A stretch of DNA of 64,000 nt from Mycolicibacter terrae (GTDB lineage: Bacteria; Actinomycetota; Actinomycetes; Mycobacteriales; Mycobacteriaceae), in assembly GCF_010727125.1 (NCBI RefSeq), contig NZ_AP022564.1, forward strand, positions 186,001 to 250,000. The letters run 5' to 3'. Made by a program: the position numbers and the translations under genes. Within the stretch, counting starts at the first letter, position 1. The number at the start of each line of letters is the position of its first letter. The notes under the pieces were generated by a model. The model did not search any database. It saw only the letters and a list, made by a program, of their open reading frames with translations, and was not told the origin of the DNA. Positions 7,873-17,819 of this stretch are shown here, one piece after another.

Positions 7873-8070
7873 ATGACGCTGTTAGGCGGAGCGGTGTATG
7901 CCGGGTTCTTCGCTCTGGCCGCGTTGTGGCTGATGGCCACCAATCCCGACACCGTCGAAGAGCGCGCTCACGCGAACGCGCAGCGGCAGGACCGCTCGAA
8001 GTCGGCCGGCGCCGCTGCCGGACCGGTCGGGTCCAGCCCATGCTGCGCCGGTCAGTCGGCGCAGAAGTAG
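7873..8070 (+). CDS. Small single-span membrane protein
   Basis: ATG 7873 follows AGGGAG at seven bases. The 65-residue product has one hydrophobic helix (AVYAGFFALAALWLMA, about residues 7-22) and then a polar, Ala/Ser/Gln-rich cytoplasmic-looking tail with a CC pair. No family is recognised. It lies alone between tRNA-Pro and the convergent end of the pentose-phosphate/redox operon. Confidence 0.5.
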   Translation: MTLLGGAVYAGFFALAALWLMATNPDTVEERAHANAQRQDRSKSAGAAAGPVGSSPCCAGQSAQK

Positions 8071-8103
8071 GCGCCGCCGCCCGCATACCGGCCGACGACG
8101 TGG

Positions 8104-8376
8104 TTACCGATCCGCGACCGGGAAACGCCAGGACTGGGAGCCGCGGAGATCGAGCCAGACGTCGGTGGGCGTCTGCACCAGCCTGGCCAGGACCGCTTCG
8201 CAGTTCGGACAGCGCACCACGATGCCCGGGGCGCGGTGATAGACGTGGCTCTGGGCAAAGGCCGCGATGCGACCACATTTCGCGCACGTCAGCATCGCGG
8301 TGGTGACGTCGACTCCGAGTGCCGCTGCGAAGGCACCGGCAGCGGCGTTGCCGTCGATATGCGTGGGTTGTGTCAT
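8104..8376 (-). CDS. DUF6510 family zinc-ribbon protein
   Basis: The 90-residue protein has two CxxC knuckles (LTCAKCGR and VRCPNCEA) about 29 residues apart, typical of a zinc ribbon, and a C-terminal WLDLRGSQSW block as in DUF6510. The ATG overlaps the stop of the flavin reductase gene (ATGA). DUF6510 genes tend to accompany a molybdopterin oxidoreductase and a flavin reductase, as here. The role is unknown; zinc or redox-partner binding is only a guess. Confidence 0.8.
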   Translation of the reverse strand: MTQPTHIDGNAAAGAFAAALGVDVTTAMLTCAKCGRIAAFAQSHVYHRAPGIVVRCPNCEAVLARLVQTPTDVWLDLRGSQSWRFPVADR

Positions 8377-9182
8377 CGATCCTCGTTTCTGGACTCATTG
8401 CTGGGCCCGAACCGCTCCGTCCGGATAGCTGAGGGCTGATGCCCATGCTTGATCAGCAAGGTGGTTACCGATTCCACGAACCCGGTTGGTCCGCAGACGT
8501 AGATGCAGACCCCGTCGTCGGGCCCCCACCCCGGCGCCGCGAGGTCACTGGACGCGATTCGCCCCGGGGGCCGTTCGGTCTGCGGCGTGGCCGTGCGGGT
8601 GTGGACCAGGACCACCTGTAACCAATCGCATTCCCGCTCAAGTCGGTCCAACTCCTGGGCGTAGTAGACGTCGGCCGGACTGCGCACCGAGTAGACCAGG
8701 TGAAAGCTCGCTGCACCGGCCACAACCCGCTGGCGCAACATGGCCATCAACGGCACGATTCCCGCTCCGCCGGCGACGAGCAGAACCCGAGTCGCCTCGC
8801 CCGGTCGCCAGACGAACCAGCCGCCGATCGGTCCGCGAAGTTCGATCTCGTCGCCGGCGGTGAGCCCGGTCAGGTAGGGCGAGACCTCCCCGTCGGGGAT
8901 CTGCTGGATAGTGAGCTCGATGCGCTCACCATCCGGCGGCTTGCTCAATGAGTAGCTGCGCTGTGCGCTGTATCCGTCCTCGGCGGTCAGCTTGAGGTCG
9001 ATGTGCTGCCCGGCCAGGTGACCACCCCAGCCCGGCACCGCCAATCCGATGGTGCTCGCGGACGCGGTCTCGGGCCGAGCGTCCAATACCCGCGCGACTT
9101 GCCAATGCAACCTCGGTTTCGGAGCGATATCCACGATCGCTTCAATCCCCGGCGTAGCGTTGCTCTCGCCACGGGTCGCCAT
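8373..9182 (-). CDS. FAD/NAD(P)-binding ferredoxin reductase-type oxidoreductase
   Basis: The FNR-fold protein has an FAD-binding barrel (AQRSYSLSKPP, the RxYS motif) and an NAD(P) domain (VLLVAGGAGIVPLMAMLRQ and CGPTGFVESV). There is no 2Fe-2S domain, so it should pass electrons to or from a separate partner. The preceding molybdoenzyme is the likely one. ATG 9182 overlaps that gene by 41 bases. GTG 9134, eight bases after the upstream stop and behind GGGGA, is an equally good start. Fourth-position overlaps on both sides indicate one operon. Confidence 0.85.
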   Translation of the reverse strand: MATRGESNATPGIEAIVDIAPKPRLHWQVARVLDARPETASASTIGLAVPGWGGHLAGQHIDLKLTAEDGYSAQRSYSLSKPPDGERIELTIQQIPDGEVSPYLTGLTAGDEIELRGPIGGWFVWRPGEATRVLLVAGGAGIVPLMAMLRQRVVAGAASFHLVYSVRSPADVYYAQELDRLERECDWLQVVLVHTRTATPQTERPPGRIASSDLAAPGWGPDDGVCIYVCGPTGFVESVTTLLIKHGHQPSAIRTERFGPSNESRNEDR

Positions 9183-9741
9183 AGTTGTGATAACCCAGAC
9201 TCTCCCAGAATCCCGGATCGTCATCGGCCCGCAATTCGATGGATCTCACCCACTTCGCGGGCTTCCAGAAGTAGAGATGTGGCACCAGCAGCCGCGCTGG
9301 GCCACCGTGGACCGCGCTGAGCGGCATGCCGTCGTACTCGTAGACGAGCCAGGCCCTCTCGCCGAGAAGATCGCGCAACGGAATATTGGTGGTGTAGCCG
9401 CCATAGGAGCGGATCAAAGCGAATTGCGCTGCAGTCCCGGTTGATTCGAGAATGGTGTCCAGCGAGACACCTCTCCACCGAGTATTCAACTTGGACCACT
9501 TGGTGACACAGTGGATGTCGACCGTGATCGTCCGGCTCGGCAGCAGGTTGAGCTGGGCCCACGTCCACTTGTGGACGGTGCCGCGCTCGTCGCGGATGGT
9601 CAATCGCCAGCGCTCGATGTCGACGTGCGGTGTTGGTCCGGTCTGCAACACAGGAAAGTCCGCCGTCAGATGTTGACCGGGAGGCAACTCAACGACCGTC
9701 TCGGTGCGGCGTCCGTGAAATCCCTTGTTGACAATACTCAT
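9142..9741 (-). CDS. Sulfite-oxidase-type molybdopterin oxidoreductase
   Basis: The 199-residue protein is the single-domain form of the sulfite oxidase/YedY fold. Cys in VDIHCVTKWSKL is the expected molybdenum ligand, and ALIRSYGGYTTNIPL and VPHLYFWKPAKWVRS are family blocks. There is no Tat or Sec signal, so it is predicted to be cytoplasmic. GGAGCTCCA precedes the ATG. With the flavin reductase beside it, it would form a two-component system reducing or oxidising a small molecule. The substrate cannot be read from sequence. Confidence 0.88.
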   Translation of the reverse strand: MSIVNKGFHGRRTETVVELPPGQHLTADFPVLQTGPTPHVDIERWRLTIRDERGTVHKWTWAQLNLLPSRTITVDIHCVTKWSKLNTRWRGVSLDTILESTGTAAQFALIRSYGGYTTNIPLRDLLGERAWLVYEYDGMPLSAVHGGPARLLVPHLYFWKPAKWVRSIELRADDDPGFWESLGYHNYGDPWREQRYAGD

Positions 9742-9763
9742 TGGAGCTCCGTTAGGTGGACGA

Positions 9764-11695
9764 TCAGTGGGACGGACCCGTTGACCCAGTGTGGGCTGCA
9801 GGCCAGCAGCGTGCCCCGGTGTCGGTCAGTACACGCCGGACGGCGCGTTCGATACTCGGCCCGTCGATCCCGGCCTTCGCCAGCAGCTCAGCGGGTGTTC
9901 CCGATCCGGGCATGATGCGAACCGCCAAGTGCTCCAGTTGAAGTGGATATGACATCTCGCCGCTAAGGGCTTCGAGCACGGCCGAGCCCAGACCTCCCTC
10001 GGGGTGATGGTCTTCGGCGATGACGAGCCGTCCACGAGTATGTCTGACAGCATCGGCGAGCCCCTGCCGATCGATCGGCTTGAGGGAGTACATGTCGATG
10101 ACGCGAGCGGCGATTCCCTCGCGTTCCAGCGAATCAGCAGCAGCCAGGCACTGGTGGACGGTGACACCGGCCCCGATGAGCGTCACCTGGTCGTCATCGG
10201 TGGAACGCAGCGTCTGGGAACCACCGATGGTGAATGTCGCGGTGGGCTCGTAGAGGACGGGGTAGGCACCGCGGGTGGTTCTCAGGTAGCGGATGCCCCG
10301 GCCTTCGGCCATCGCGTGGACCAGTGCGGCGGTGCTCGTCGCATCGCTGGGGTAGAGCACAGTCGCGCCGTGGATGGACCGCATCATCGCGAGGTCCTCC
10401 AGTGCCATCTGGGAGGGTCCGTCTTCGCCGATTTCGACGCCGGCGTGGGATCCGGCCAGACAGATGTTCGCCCGCGACACAGCGGCCATGCGGATGAAGT
10501 CATGGGCACGGGTGAAGAACGCAGCGAACGTTGAGGCGAACGGAATGTACTGCTGAACACTGAGTCCAACAGCGGATGCGACGAGCTGCTGCTCGGCTAT
10601 GAACATTTCGAAATAGCGGTCGGGATAGCTGTGGGCGAATTCTGCGGCACCGGTCGAATTGCTCACCTCGCCGTCCATGGCGACGATCCGGGGGTTGGCT
10701 GCACCCAACGCCACCAGCGCCGCCCCATAGGCGGTTCGGGTGGCGACGTTGTCTCCCAGTGTGTAGACCGGCAGGCGTGGTGCATGTTTGCCGCGCCCTA
10801 TCGGAGTGCTGCGCTCACGCGGTGCGGGCTTGAGCCCGGTGACGGTCAGGTCCGAGACGTGGCCGAGTTCAGCCAGGGCGCGCTGCGCCATCTCGGCGGG
10901 GAGCGCCTTTCCGTGCCAGCCTTCGCGATCTTCGACTTCACCGAATCCGCGTCCCTTGATGGTCCGGGCGAGGATGACGGTAGGCACTGCTTCAGACGCG
11001 CGCGCGGTTGTGAGCGCTCGGTCGATCTCGTCGAGAGCATGCCCGTCGATGCTGATGGCCCTGGCGCCGAATGCCTCGACACGTTTCGCGTAACTCTCCA
11101 TATCCCAGCCCAGTTCGGTCGGTCCGCGTTGCCCGAGCCGGTTGACATCGACGATGACGGTGAAGTTCGCCAGCGCGTAATGGCCGGCCTTGTCGAGCGC
11201 CTCCCAGACCGATCCCTCGGCGGTCTCGCTGTCGCCGCACAACACCCACACGTGAAACGGCGACTTGTCGAGGAATTTTCCGGCGAGCGCAACGCCGACG
11301 CCGTTGCCGATTCCCTGCCCCAGGGAACCGCTGGCGACATCGACCCACGGCAGCACCGGCGTCGGATGGCCCTGTAGGCGAGAGCCGAACCGGCGGTAGC
11401 CCGACATCAATTCGGTGTCGGTGATCGCGCCCGCGGCCTTGAACGCGGCGTACAACAGGGGCGACGCGTGGCCTTTGGACAAGATGAAGTGATCGTTGTC
11501 CGGATGGTCCGGCCGATCCCACAGGTAGCGCAGATGACGCGCGAGCAATACGGCCATCAGATCGGCAGCGGACATGCTCGAGGTGGGGTGTCCGGAACCA
11601 GCGCGAGTGCTACAGCGGATCGCGTCGGCCCGCAGCTGCGTGGCCAGCTGTGCAACGAATGTCATCGATGCTCGCCCGTCGGTCAACTCAGTCAT
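9764..11695 (-). CDS. tkt: Transketolase
   Basis: The 643-residue protein transfers two-carbon units between pentose and hexose phosphates using thiamine diphosphate. The N-terminal domain has [18 protein letters not shown] and the cofactor site [20 protein letters not shown]. The Pyr domain has [14 protein letters not shown], with the catalytic Glu, and the C-terminal domain follows. The start at ATG 11695 sits behind GAAGGAAC and overlaps the transaldolase stop by eight bases. The length is slightly below the 700 residues of housekeeping mycobacterial Tkt. A separate housekeeping copy is presumably elsewhere in the genome, but this is not visible here. Confidence 0.93.
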   Translation of the reverse strand: MTELTDGRASMTFVAQLATQLRADAIRCSTRAGSGHPTSSMSAADLMAVLLARHLRYLWDRPDHPDNDHFILSKGHASPLLYAAFKAAGAITDTELMSGYRRFGSRLQGHPTPVLPWVDVASGSLGQGIGNGVGVALAGKFLDKSPFHVWVLCGDSETAEGSVWEALDKAGHYALANFTVIVDVNRLGQRGPTELGWDMESYAKRVEAFGARAISIDGHALDEIDRALTTARASEAVPTVILARTIKGRGFGEVEDREGWHGKALPAEMAQRALAELGHVSDLTVTGLKPAPRERSTPIGRGKHAPRLPVYTLGDNVATRTAYGAALVALGAANPRIVAMDGEVSNSTGAAEFAHSYPDRYFEMFIAEQQLVASAVGLSVQQYIPFASTFAAFFTRAHDFIRMAAVSRANICLAGSHAGVEIGEDGPSQMALEDLAMMRSIHGATVLYPSDATSTAALVHAMAEGRGIRYLRTTRGAYPVLYEPTATFTIGGSQTLRSTDDDQVTLIGAGVTVHQCLAAADSLEREGIAARVIDMYSLKPIDRQGLADAVRHTRGRLVIAEDHHPEGGLGSAVLEALSGEMSYPLQLEHLAVRIMPGSGTPAELLAKAGIDGPSIERAVRRVLTDTGARCWPAAHTGSTGPSH

Positions 11696-12821
11696 CGCAT
11701 GTTCCTTCTGACAGTGGATGTGCGGGGCCGGGGTAGGAGTCGAGCAACTTTCGCCAGGCTGCTTCGAACTTGGCGACGCCGTCGTGCTCGAGCAGGCGGA
11801 AGACGTCCCTGACGTCGACGCCGACCGCACCGATGTTGTCCAGCACAGTCTGGGCGGTGGCGGCCGTCCCGCTGATGGTGTCGCCGTTGATCACTCCGTG
11901 ATCAGCGAGCGCTTCCAGGGTCTTTTCCGGGATGGTGCTGACGGTCTGGGGTGCAACCAGCGCGGTGATGTACTTCGTGTCCGGATAGGCGGGGTTCTTC
12001 ACACCGGTGGATGCCCATAGCGGGCGCTGAGCATGGGCCCCGCCGTAGCTCAGTGCGGCGTAGCGCTGTTCGTTCTGGAACACCTGCTGGAAGGCCGCGT
12101 AAACGAGCCGGGCATTGGCGATTCCTGCTTGTCCGCGCAGCGCCAGTGCGGCCTCCGTGTCGATGGCTTCCAGCCGCCAGTCGATTTCGGTGTCCACGCG
12201 GGATACGAACAGCGATGCCACGGAATGGATTCGGGCGAGGTCGTGGCCGACTTCTTGCGCGCTTTCCAATCCGGCCAGGTAAGCGTCCATCACCTGGCGG
12301 TGGCGCTCAGCGGAGAAGATGAGCGTCACGTTCACTGAGATGCCCTGGGCCACTGTGGCCGTGATGGCCGACAGGCCGGCCGGGGTGGCGGGGATTTTGA
12401 TGAACAGATTGGGGCGGTCGACGATCTTCCACAGTTCGACGGCTTGGCAGACCGTCTTGTCGGCGTCGTGGGCCAGCCGTGGATCGACCTCGATCGAAAC
12501 GCGCCCGTCGACGCCGCCGGAGGCAGCCCATTGCGGGTGTAGGACGTCGCAGGCGTGCCGAACGTCATCAGTGACTAGGGTGCGGATCGCCGTTTCGGCG
12601 TCGGCGCCCTGGTGAACAAGGATGGCGACCTGCCGGTTGTAGTCGTCGCCGCCTGAGATCGCGCGTTGGAAGATCGAGGGATTGGTGGTGACGCCGACGA
12701 CGCTTCTGGTGTCGATCAAGTGCTGCAGGTTGCCCGAGATCAAGCGGTTACGGGACAGGTCGTCCAGCCAGACCGACACGCCGGCCTCGGACAACGCAGC
12801 CAGCGCGGGGTTCTGCGTCAT
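11688..12821 (-). CDS. tal: Transaldolase
   Basis: The 377-residue class I aldolase belongs to the long actinobacterial transaldolase group. It transfers dihydroxyacetone between sugar phosphates. The Schiff-base lysine is in LFIKIPAT, and the N-terminal [10 protein letters not shown] and SNPSIF-like ([11 protein letters not shown]) blocks are present. ATG 12821 overlaps the stop of the small upstream gene (ATGA). It is paired with transketolase, giving a complete non-oxidative pentose-phosphate module under the shared operator at 13141-13180. Confidence 0.94.
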   Translation of the reverse strand: MTQNPALAALSEAGVSVWLDDLSRNRLISGNLQHLIDTRSVVGVTTNPSIFQRAISGGDDYNRQVAILVHQGADAETAIRTLVTDDVRHACDVLHPQWAASGGVDGRVSIEVDPRLAHDADKTVCQAVELWKIVDRPNLFIKIPATPAGLSAITATVAQGISVNVTLIFSAERHRQVMDAYLAGLESAQEVGHDLARIHSVASLFVSRVDTEIDWRLEAIDTEAALALRGQAGIANARLVYAAFQQVFQNEQRYAALSYGGAHAQRPLWASTGVKNPAYPDTKYITALVAPQTVSTIPEKTLEALADHGVINGDTISGTAATAQTVLDNIGAVGVDVRDVFRLLEHDGVAKFEAAWRKLLDSYPGPAHPLSEGTCDD

Positions 12822-13048
12822 GTGGTCGATGCCTTCTGCCGCTGCCGGCGCCATTGCCTGATCCGGGAGGCGATCCGCGCGGCGGCGATAACGATGACCG
12901 GCCCGTACCCGGCGGCGAGTAGGTGCCGTTCCCGCGGCGTCATAGGCCGGCGTCGGGAACTGGGCTGATCACTCATGACGACGAGCCTCAAACGTGGTGG
13001 CTCAACTCTGCCACCGTGGTGCGAAGTGCTGCTGAGCTCCGGGTTCAT
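12818..13048 (-). CDS. Small basic protein opening the tal-tkt operon
   Basis: ATG 13048 has a strong site (AAGGGG, eight bases upstream), giving 76 residues. A second ATG at 12976 would give 51. The C-terminal part ([20 protein letters not shown]) is a short hydrophobic segment followed by an Arg/Gln-rich tail. It might lie on the membrane. No family is recognised. It is coupled to tal by ATGA. Confidence 0.6.
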   Translation of the reverse strand: MNPELSSTSHHGGRVEPPRLRLVVMSDQPSSRRRPMTPRERHLLAAGYGPVIVIAAARIASRIRQWRRQRQKASTT

Positions 13049-13140
13049 CGATGATTCCCCTTCTCCCGTTGCGATTTTCGAATGATCTGACCTCGTGATG
13101 GGTCGACTCGTGATCGTCTAATGAGCGTGACCCGGACGCC

Positions 13141-13180
13141 GGTGACTGTCATCACCCGCCAACACCATTCACCCGGGTGA
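13141..13180. promoter_or_regulatory. Composite operator, copy A (upstream of tal-tkt operon)
   Basis: GGTGA (13141-13145) faces TCACC (13152-13156). It is followed by the perfect 12-bp palindrome TCACCCGGGTGA (13169-13180). The TCACCC half-sites start 17 bases apart, as in copies B and D. The site lies about 95-130 bases upstream of the first start of the operon running to 8104. Confidence 0.75.
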
Positions 13181-13203
13181 TAACTCAAACCCGGCCACGC
13201 GGG

Positions 13204-14544
13204 TCAGCGGGTGGCGTTGTCATTCGGGCCGGAGAACTCCTCGCTGGCCGAGAAGCGTGCGATAGACGACGGGGCCACCCCCAGCGATACCAGCGGACGT
13301 GCGAACCACAGCTCAGTCAGGTAGGCGATGAGAACGGCCAGGCGGTTCGCGGCGCTGGGTATCGCATAGAGGTGGTAGGCGCGCGTGACCAGCTTGGCCA
13401 ACCGGCCCGACAGGTGGATGTTGAGCGGATTGGCGACCGCGAAACCCGGGCCCAAGTCGACAACTGTGCCCAGGTCACGATGCCGGTAGTTGCGCGAGGT
13501 CCCGTGACCGAGGCTGGCGGCGACATTGACGGCGAGGGTTTTGCCCTGGCGGGTGGCGTGTTGGGCAGTGGGCGGGGTGATGCGCCCCGGCGCGGTGACG
13601 TCGTTGACTGCTGCCGCGTCACCGCCGGCAAATACGCCCGGCATGCCGGGAACGCTGAGGTCGGCGCCAACCGTGAGCCGGCCGTTCTCGGTCGGCAGGC
13701 CCAGAGTCGCGATCAGCGGGCTGGCCACGACGCCGGTCAACCAGGCGACGGTGTATGTGCCGATTCGGGTGCCGTCGGTGAGGATCACGTAATCGGGCCC
13801 GACCTCGGTGAGGGTGGCGCCCATCATTATCCGCACACCGCGGCCGCGCAATACGGACTGGGCCTTGGCCGCGAGCTTCTGCCCGATCTCGGGCATCATC
13901 CGGCCGGACCGTTCAACCAGGATCAGCTGGATTTCGCCCGGATGAAATCCGAACTTGCGCCCGGCCGCCTCGGCCATCGCACACAGCTGGGCGATCAGCT
14001 CGGTTCCCGAGTACGACGCCCCCACGACCACAACGGTTCTCCGGGCCTGCGCGCGTAGCGGATCGCGATCGGCGCGGGCCAGCTCGAACTGTTCGAGGAT
14101 GTGGTCGCGCAGATACAGGGCTCCGGCGATGGATTTCAGGCCGCGGGCATGCTCGGCGAGGCCGGGAATATCGAAGCGACGAGTGATCGAGCCCGGCGTG
14201 AGAACGAGTCGATCCCAGGCCAACTCCTGGCTGGCGCTTTCCTGGTCGCGGAAACACAGCGTCCGCTGCGGGAAGTCGACCAGATCGACGTAACCGCGGA
14301 TCAGCCTCACTCCGGGCAGGTTGTCGGCCAAGGGAATCGTCACGAACCGTGGGTCGACCGTCCCTCCCGCCACGTCGGGCAACAGCGGGGTGTACAGCAG
14401 ATAATCCACCGGTGAGATGAGCGTGACGGTGGCCGATGATTTATGGCGGCGCAGCAACGCGGTGAGTCGTCGCGCGCATTCGAAGCCCGCAAACCCGCTG
14501 CCCACGATCACTACTGAGGGGCGGTGGTTGTCGTGTCGGATCAT
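13204..14544 (-). CDS. Type II NADH dehydrogenase-like flavoprotein
   Basis: The 446-residue protein has two dinucleotide folds (VVIVGSGFAGFECARRL and VVVVGASYSGTELIAQL) and the AGGDAAAVND block of NDH-2 enzymes. The C-terminal amphipathic or hydrophobic segment (LAVLIAYLTELWFARPLVS) would hold it on the membrane. NDH-2 oxidises NADH and reduces menaquinone without proton pumping. ATG 14544 lies behind GGAG and overlaps the upstream stop as ATGA. Its association with an extra CtaD suggests an alternative respiratory route. I leave the symbol blank because the housekeeping ndh is likely elsewhere. Confidence 0.88.
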   Translation of the reverse strand: MIRHDNHRPSVVIVGSGFAGFECARRLTALLRRHKSSATVTLISPVDYLLYTPLLPDVAGGTVDPRFVTIPLADNLPGVRLIRGYVDLVDFPQRTLCFRDQESASQELAWDRLVLTPGSITRRFDIPGLAEHARGLKSIAGALYLRDHILEQFELARADRDPLRAQARRTVVVVGASYSGTELIAQLCAMAEAAGRKFGFHPGEIQLILVERSGRMMPEIGQKLAAKAQSVLRGRGVRIMMGATLTEVGPDYVILTDGTRIGTYTVAWLTGVVASPLIATLGLPTENGRLTVGADLSVPGMPGVFAGGDAAAVNDVTAPGRITPPTAQHATRQGKTLAVNVAASLGHGTSRNYRHRDLGTVVDLGPGFAVANPLNIHLSGRLAKLVTRAYHLYAIPSAANRLAVLIAYLTELWFARPLVSLGVAPSSIARFSASEEFSGPNDNATR

Positions 14545-15014
14545 GCTCGGCTCCACTTCCACCGGCGAACGCTGCGGCGAGCCATGCCGGATGTGTTCGA
14601 TCTGCCCCTGTGAGGGTGCTCATCTGTAGTAGCCCCGCGGTCGCCGCTGATCACCTGGAACTGCTGTAGGCGTATGTCGGCGTGCATCTTTCGCAGCTGC
14701 ACTTCCGCCGGGCTACCGGAATAGCCGTGCAGCCAGCTTGTCAGCGCCGAGAGTACCGTCACGGGCAATCTCGTCCGGCTTGAAATGACCGCGGTGAGGA
14801 TGTGCTCGATCGCGAGATAGCTTTCTCCGCTGCCTAATTCGACGAAAAACCCAGTGCGTTCAACATCGGCCAGGCACGACGCGGCCGCATCCACGAGCAG
14901 CCAGGCCATCTCCGCATCCGAGACGGTGCGGGGCTCGATTCCGGTAGCCGGATTCACCGACGAGGCACTGCTTGATCGGCCAGGTATTACCGATGAGGCC
15001 AGCGCGTTTCTCAT
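14541..15014 (-). CDS. Unknown 157-residue protein upstream of NADH dehydrogenase
   Basis: ATG 15014 follows AAGGA at seven bases. The Ser-rich N-terminal 30 residues look disordered. The central part (MAWLLVDAAASCLADVER, GSGESYLAIEHILTAVI) is helical. The Arg-rich tail overlaps the next gene. No family is recognised. It is first in the operon behind operator copy B and is coupled to the NDH-2 gene. Confidence 0.6.
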   Translation of the reverse strand: MRNALASSVIPGRSSSASSVNPATGIEPRTVSDAEMAWLLVDAAASCLADVERTGFFVELGSGESYLAIEHILTAVISSRTRLPVTVLSALTSWLHGYSGSPAEVQLRKMHADIRLQQFQVISGDRGATTDEHPHRGRSNTSGMARRSVRRWKWSRA

Positions 15015-15105
15015 CTTCGGGTCCTTCCCGGTCTCTCGGATGACGGCGGTACGGTGCTCGATCGTGACTGCCGAGATCCGCTGTCACTCAGGCTGCCGTG
15101 GCAGT

Positions 15106-15147
15106 GGGTGAGCCGTCATCACCCGGGGATGTCATTCGCCCGGGTGA
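15106..15147. promoter_or_regulatory. Composite operator, copy B (upstream of NDH-2 operon)
   Basis: GGGTGA (15106-15111), seven bases, TCACCC (15119-15124), then TCGCCCGGGTGA (15136-15147), which differs from the palindrome by one base. It lies between the LuxR stop and the unknown gene starting at 15014. The half-site geometry is identical to copy A. Confidence 0.75.
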
Positions 15148-15184
15148 TATCGGGACCGCTGACGGTGCTCCCGGGGCGCACGGA

Positions 15185-17755
15185 CTACAGCAGACCCAGT
15201 TCTCGAGCTCGGCTGACCGCCGTGCTGCGGCTTTCAGCCTGGAGTTTGCGGTAGACGGCGCGTTGGTGCGTTTTCACAGTGTTGAGGGAGACATAAAGCC
15301 GCTCTCCGATTTCACGTCGTGACAGGCGGGTGGCCAGTAGGCGGAGAACTTCGAGTTCTTTGGGGGTGAGTTCTTCGCCGGGTATGCAGCCTTGTCGACG
15401 CGAGTTCGCCGTGAGGCTCGAGTCGCGCCGGGGTGATGTGAGCGGTGTTGGACCAAGCGCGGCAGCCGAGCGACTGCGCATCAGCGCATCGATTTCGTCG
15501 CGAGTGGCTTCGGCTGTGGTGGTGTCGCCGAGGTGTCCGAGGATGCGGGCTTTGACGTGCAGCGCCTTGGTCACCTCGAGGACTGCGCCACCTTGTCGTG
15601 CTGCGGTGACGGCGATATCGGCGGCGGCCAGGGCCGCGGCACACTGACCGCGCCGGTCCAGCAGTGTGGCGGTGGCGAGGGAGACCATCACATCGATGAG
15701 GTGTTCTGCGTCGGTGAGGCCGGCGGGGCTGCCAGACGCCCCGCGGATGTGATTCTCGGCCTCGGGGAGCTGTTCTTGTTCGGCTGAGATCATCGCCAGG
15801 TAGCCCAGGGCGCAGATGCGGGCCCGTCGGTCGTCGGCTTCGGTGGCCAGCTGCACGGACCGACGGAGGGCTGTTTGGGCTTCGCGAGTGCTGCCGGAAA
15901 AGTACAGTGCGGACCCGTAGACGCAGTAGGCGCTTGATCGCCCCGGCGGCGTATCGCCCAAATCAAGGGTGATCGCGTGGCGAGAGGTCTCAATGGCCGA
16001 GGCCAGGTCACCGGTTTTGAACGAGTGAACTGCGCGCAAAACGGCGATTTCGGCATTGAGGGCAGGGCTGTTCTGCTCTGCCACAGCGGCGTGGAGGGTT
16101 TCGATTCCGTCGGCAGCGTCGTCAAGTCGGCCCAGATGCAGCGCGATCCAGATCCGGGCCACGCTGAGCCGCGGATCTCGCGAGACCGTCTCCTGGGGAA
16201 GCAGGTCCAGATAGCGGCTGACGGTGGAAACGCCACCCGCGTTGAATTCCTCGGCCCAATCCGCAGCGATGAGATCAGCACTGTGTGCGATATCGCCGGC
16301 AGCAATGAGGTGACGCACCGCTTCATCGACCAGGCCTTGTCCTTCAAACCAGGCCGCTGCCCGCCGGTGTAGCTCCGGCACGAGATCTGGTTCGGTGCGG
16401 TGCAACTCAGCGCGAAGCAACTCACCGAACAGTTGGTGATAGCGATACCAGTGACGGGACAGATCCAACGGCACCACGAAGAGGTTCTCGCGCTCGATTC
16501 GGTTCAAGACCGCAGCCGAGCCGGTGGTTTCCAGTACTGCGTCGCACAGGTCACCGCTGAGCCTGTGCAGCAGCGCGGTCCGCAGCAAGAAGCTACGTAG
16601 ATGTGGTGGCTGACCCTCGAGAACTTCGGCCATCAGGTAGTCGACGATATGACGGTTGTCGCCCGCGAACGTGGTGATGAACGCTGCGGAATCACTGCGG
16701 CCCACCAGCGACAGGGCAGCCAGATGCAGTCCGGCGGCCCAGCCCTCGGTGCGGCGGCACAGCAGTTGGACGTGGGTGTCGGCCAACCCCAGTCCGAGGA
16801 CTTCGTTGAGTAGGTGCTCGGCTTCAGTGCCCTCGAAACGTAGATCGTCGGTTCGGATCTCCATCAGATCGCCCTCGGCTCGCAGCCGGGCCAACGGCAG
16901 CACCGGGTCTGAGCGGGTGGCCATCACCACGTGAAGATTGGTCGGCATCCGGTTGATGACGAAGGCCATCTGTTCATGGACTGCGCTACTTGCCACGAGG
17001 TGGTAGTCGTCAAGGATGAGCACCAACGGGTACTCCAGGGCAGCCAATTCGTTGAGCAGGCTGGGCAGAACGACTCGCAGCGGGTCTGCCCCCATCCGCA
17101 GCAGCTCGAACGCGCGATTGCCCACCCCGGGATTGAGCTCTTGCAGGGCGGCTATGGCATACATCCAAAACCACACCGGGTCGTTGTCGGACGTATCGAG
17201 CGATAGCCAGCTGAACCGGCGGCCGGCGTTGCCGGCAAGCACCCACTGCGCCAATAATGTCGTCTTTCCCCAGCCCGCGGGCGCACTCAGCAACGTCAGT
17301 CTGCGGTCAAGTCCCGCCGACAATGCCTCTAACAACGCAGCCCGGTGAACGAGCTGACTGCCGATCGTCGAGACGTGCAGTTTCGTGGCGAGTAGGGCGG
17401 CACGCGGATCGGCGTATCCGACGGCGGCATCGTCGCCTGACCCGCCGTGTTCACCGCGTCCAGGTGAGCCGATCACGTCCGGACGCTGAGCTTCAGTCCA
17501 ATCGAGCACCCAGGCCACAGCTCCGGGGGTGGGGGCGACCTGGGCCGACGCTGAGGTCTCAACGCCCCAGTTGACGCCCACCAGGCCGGGCGGGCTCGTC
17601 CTACGGGCCGACCGCGGTGACCCGATGGATTCAGATCCGCTCCCCTGATCGGCCGTTGCCGCACGCTGGCGGTGGCCGTTTGGGCCGGCTGGCTCTTTTC
17701 CCTCCACCGATCCGGTGAGTTCGGCGTCGGTCGTGTCGATCTTCCGTCCGCTCAT
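15185..17755 (-). CDS. MalT-type LuxR transcriptional regulator (STAND ATPase)
   Basis: The 856-residue protein has a poorly conserved N-terminus of about 115 residues. A STAND NTPase follows, with P-loop SAPAGWGKTTLLAQW and Walker B VLILDDYHL. TPR-like helical repeats come next, then a C-terminal LuxR DNA-binding domain (LTPKELEVLRLLATRLSRRE, VSLNTVKTHQRAVYRKL). Proteins of this architecture oligomerise on ATP and inducer and activate transcription. ATG 17755 is chosen for AAGGAAG six bases upstream. It lies amid the three operons with the shared operator and is one of two candidate controllers. The inducer is unknown. Confidence 0.9.
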   Translation of the reverse strand: MSGRKIDTTDAELTGSVEGKEPAGPNGHRQRAATADQGSGSESIGSPRSARRTSPPGLVGVNWGVETSASAQVAPTPGAVAWVLDWTEAQRPDVIGSPGRGEHGGSGDDAAVGYADPRAALLATKLHVSTIGSQLVHRAALLEALSAGLDRRLTLLSAPAGWGKTTLLAQWVLAGNAGRRFSWLSLDTSDNDPVWFWMYAIAALQELNPGVGNRAFELLRMGADPLRVVLPSLLNELAALEYPLVLILDDYHLVASSAVHEQMAFVINRMPTNLHVVMATRSDPVLPLARLRAEGDLMEIRTDDLRFEGTEAEHLLNEVLGLGLADTHVQLLCRRTEGWAAGLHLAALSLVGRSDSAAFITTFAGDNRHIVDYLMAEVLEGQPPHLRSFLLRTALLHRLSGDLCDAVLETTGSAAVLNRIERENLFVVPLDLSRHWYRYHQLFGELLRAELHRTEPDLVPELHRRAAAWFEGQGLVDEAVRHLIAAGDIAHSADLIAADWAEEFNAGGVSTVSRYLDLLPQETVSRDPRLSVARIWIALHLGRLDDAADGIETLHAAVAEQNSPALNAEIAVLRAVHSFKTGDLASAIETSRHAITLDLGDTPPGRSSAYCVYGSALYFSGSTREAQTALRRSVQLATEADDRRARICALGYLAMISAEQEQLPEAENHIRGASGSPAGLTDAEHLIDVMVSLATATLLDRRGQCAAALAAADIAVTAARQGGAVLEVTKALHVKARILGHLGDTTTAEATRDEIDALMRSRSAAALGPTPLTSPRRDSSLTANSRRQGCIPGEELTPKELEVLRLLATRLSRREIGERLYVSLNTVKTHQRAVYRKLQAESRSTAVSRARELGLL

Positions 17756-17819
17756 GGTGATCTTCCTTGCCTCGACAGGTCTGCTCCTGCGGTTCATGAG
17801 ATCGCCGCGCGCGGGTGGT

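Noticed and set aside
9764..11695. Dihydroxyacetone synthase of methylotrophic mycobacteria
   Set aside because: The protein is about 90 residues shorter than that enzyme, and no methanol or formaldehyde gene is adjacent. Ordinary transketolase paired with transaldolase fits better.
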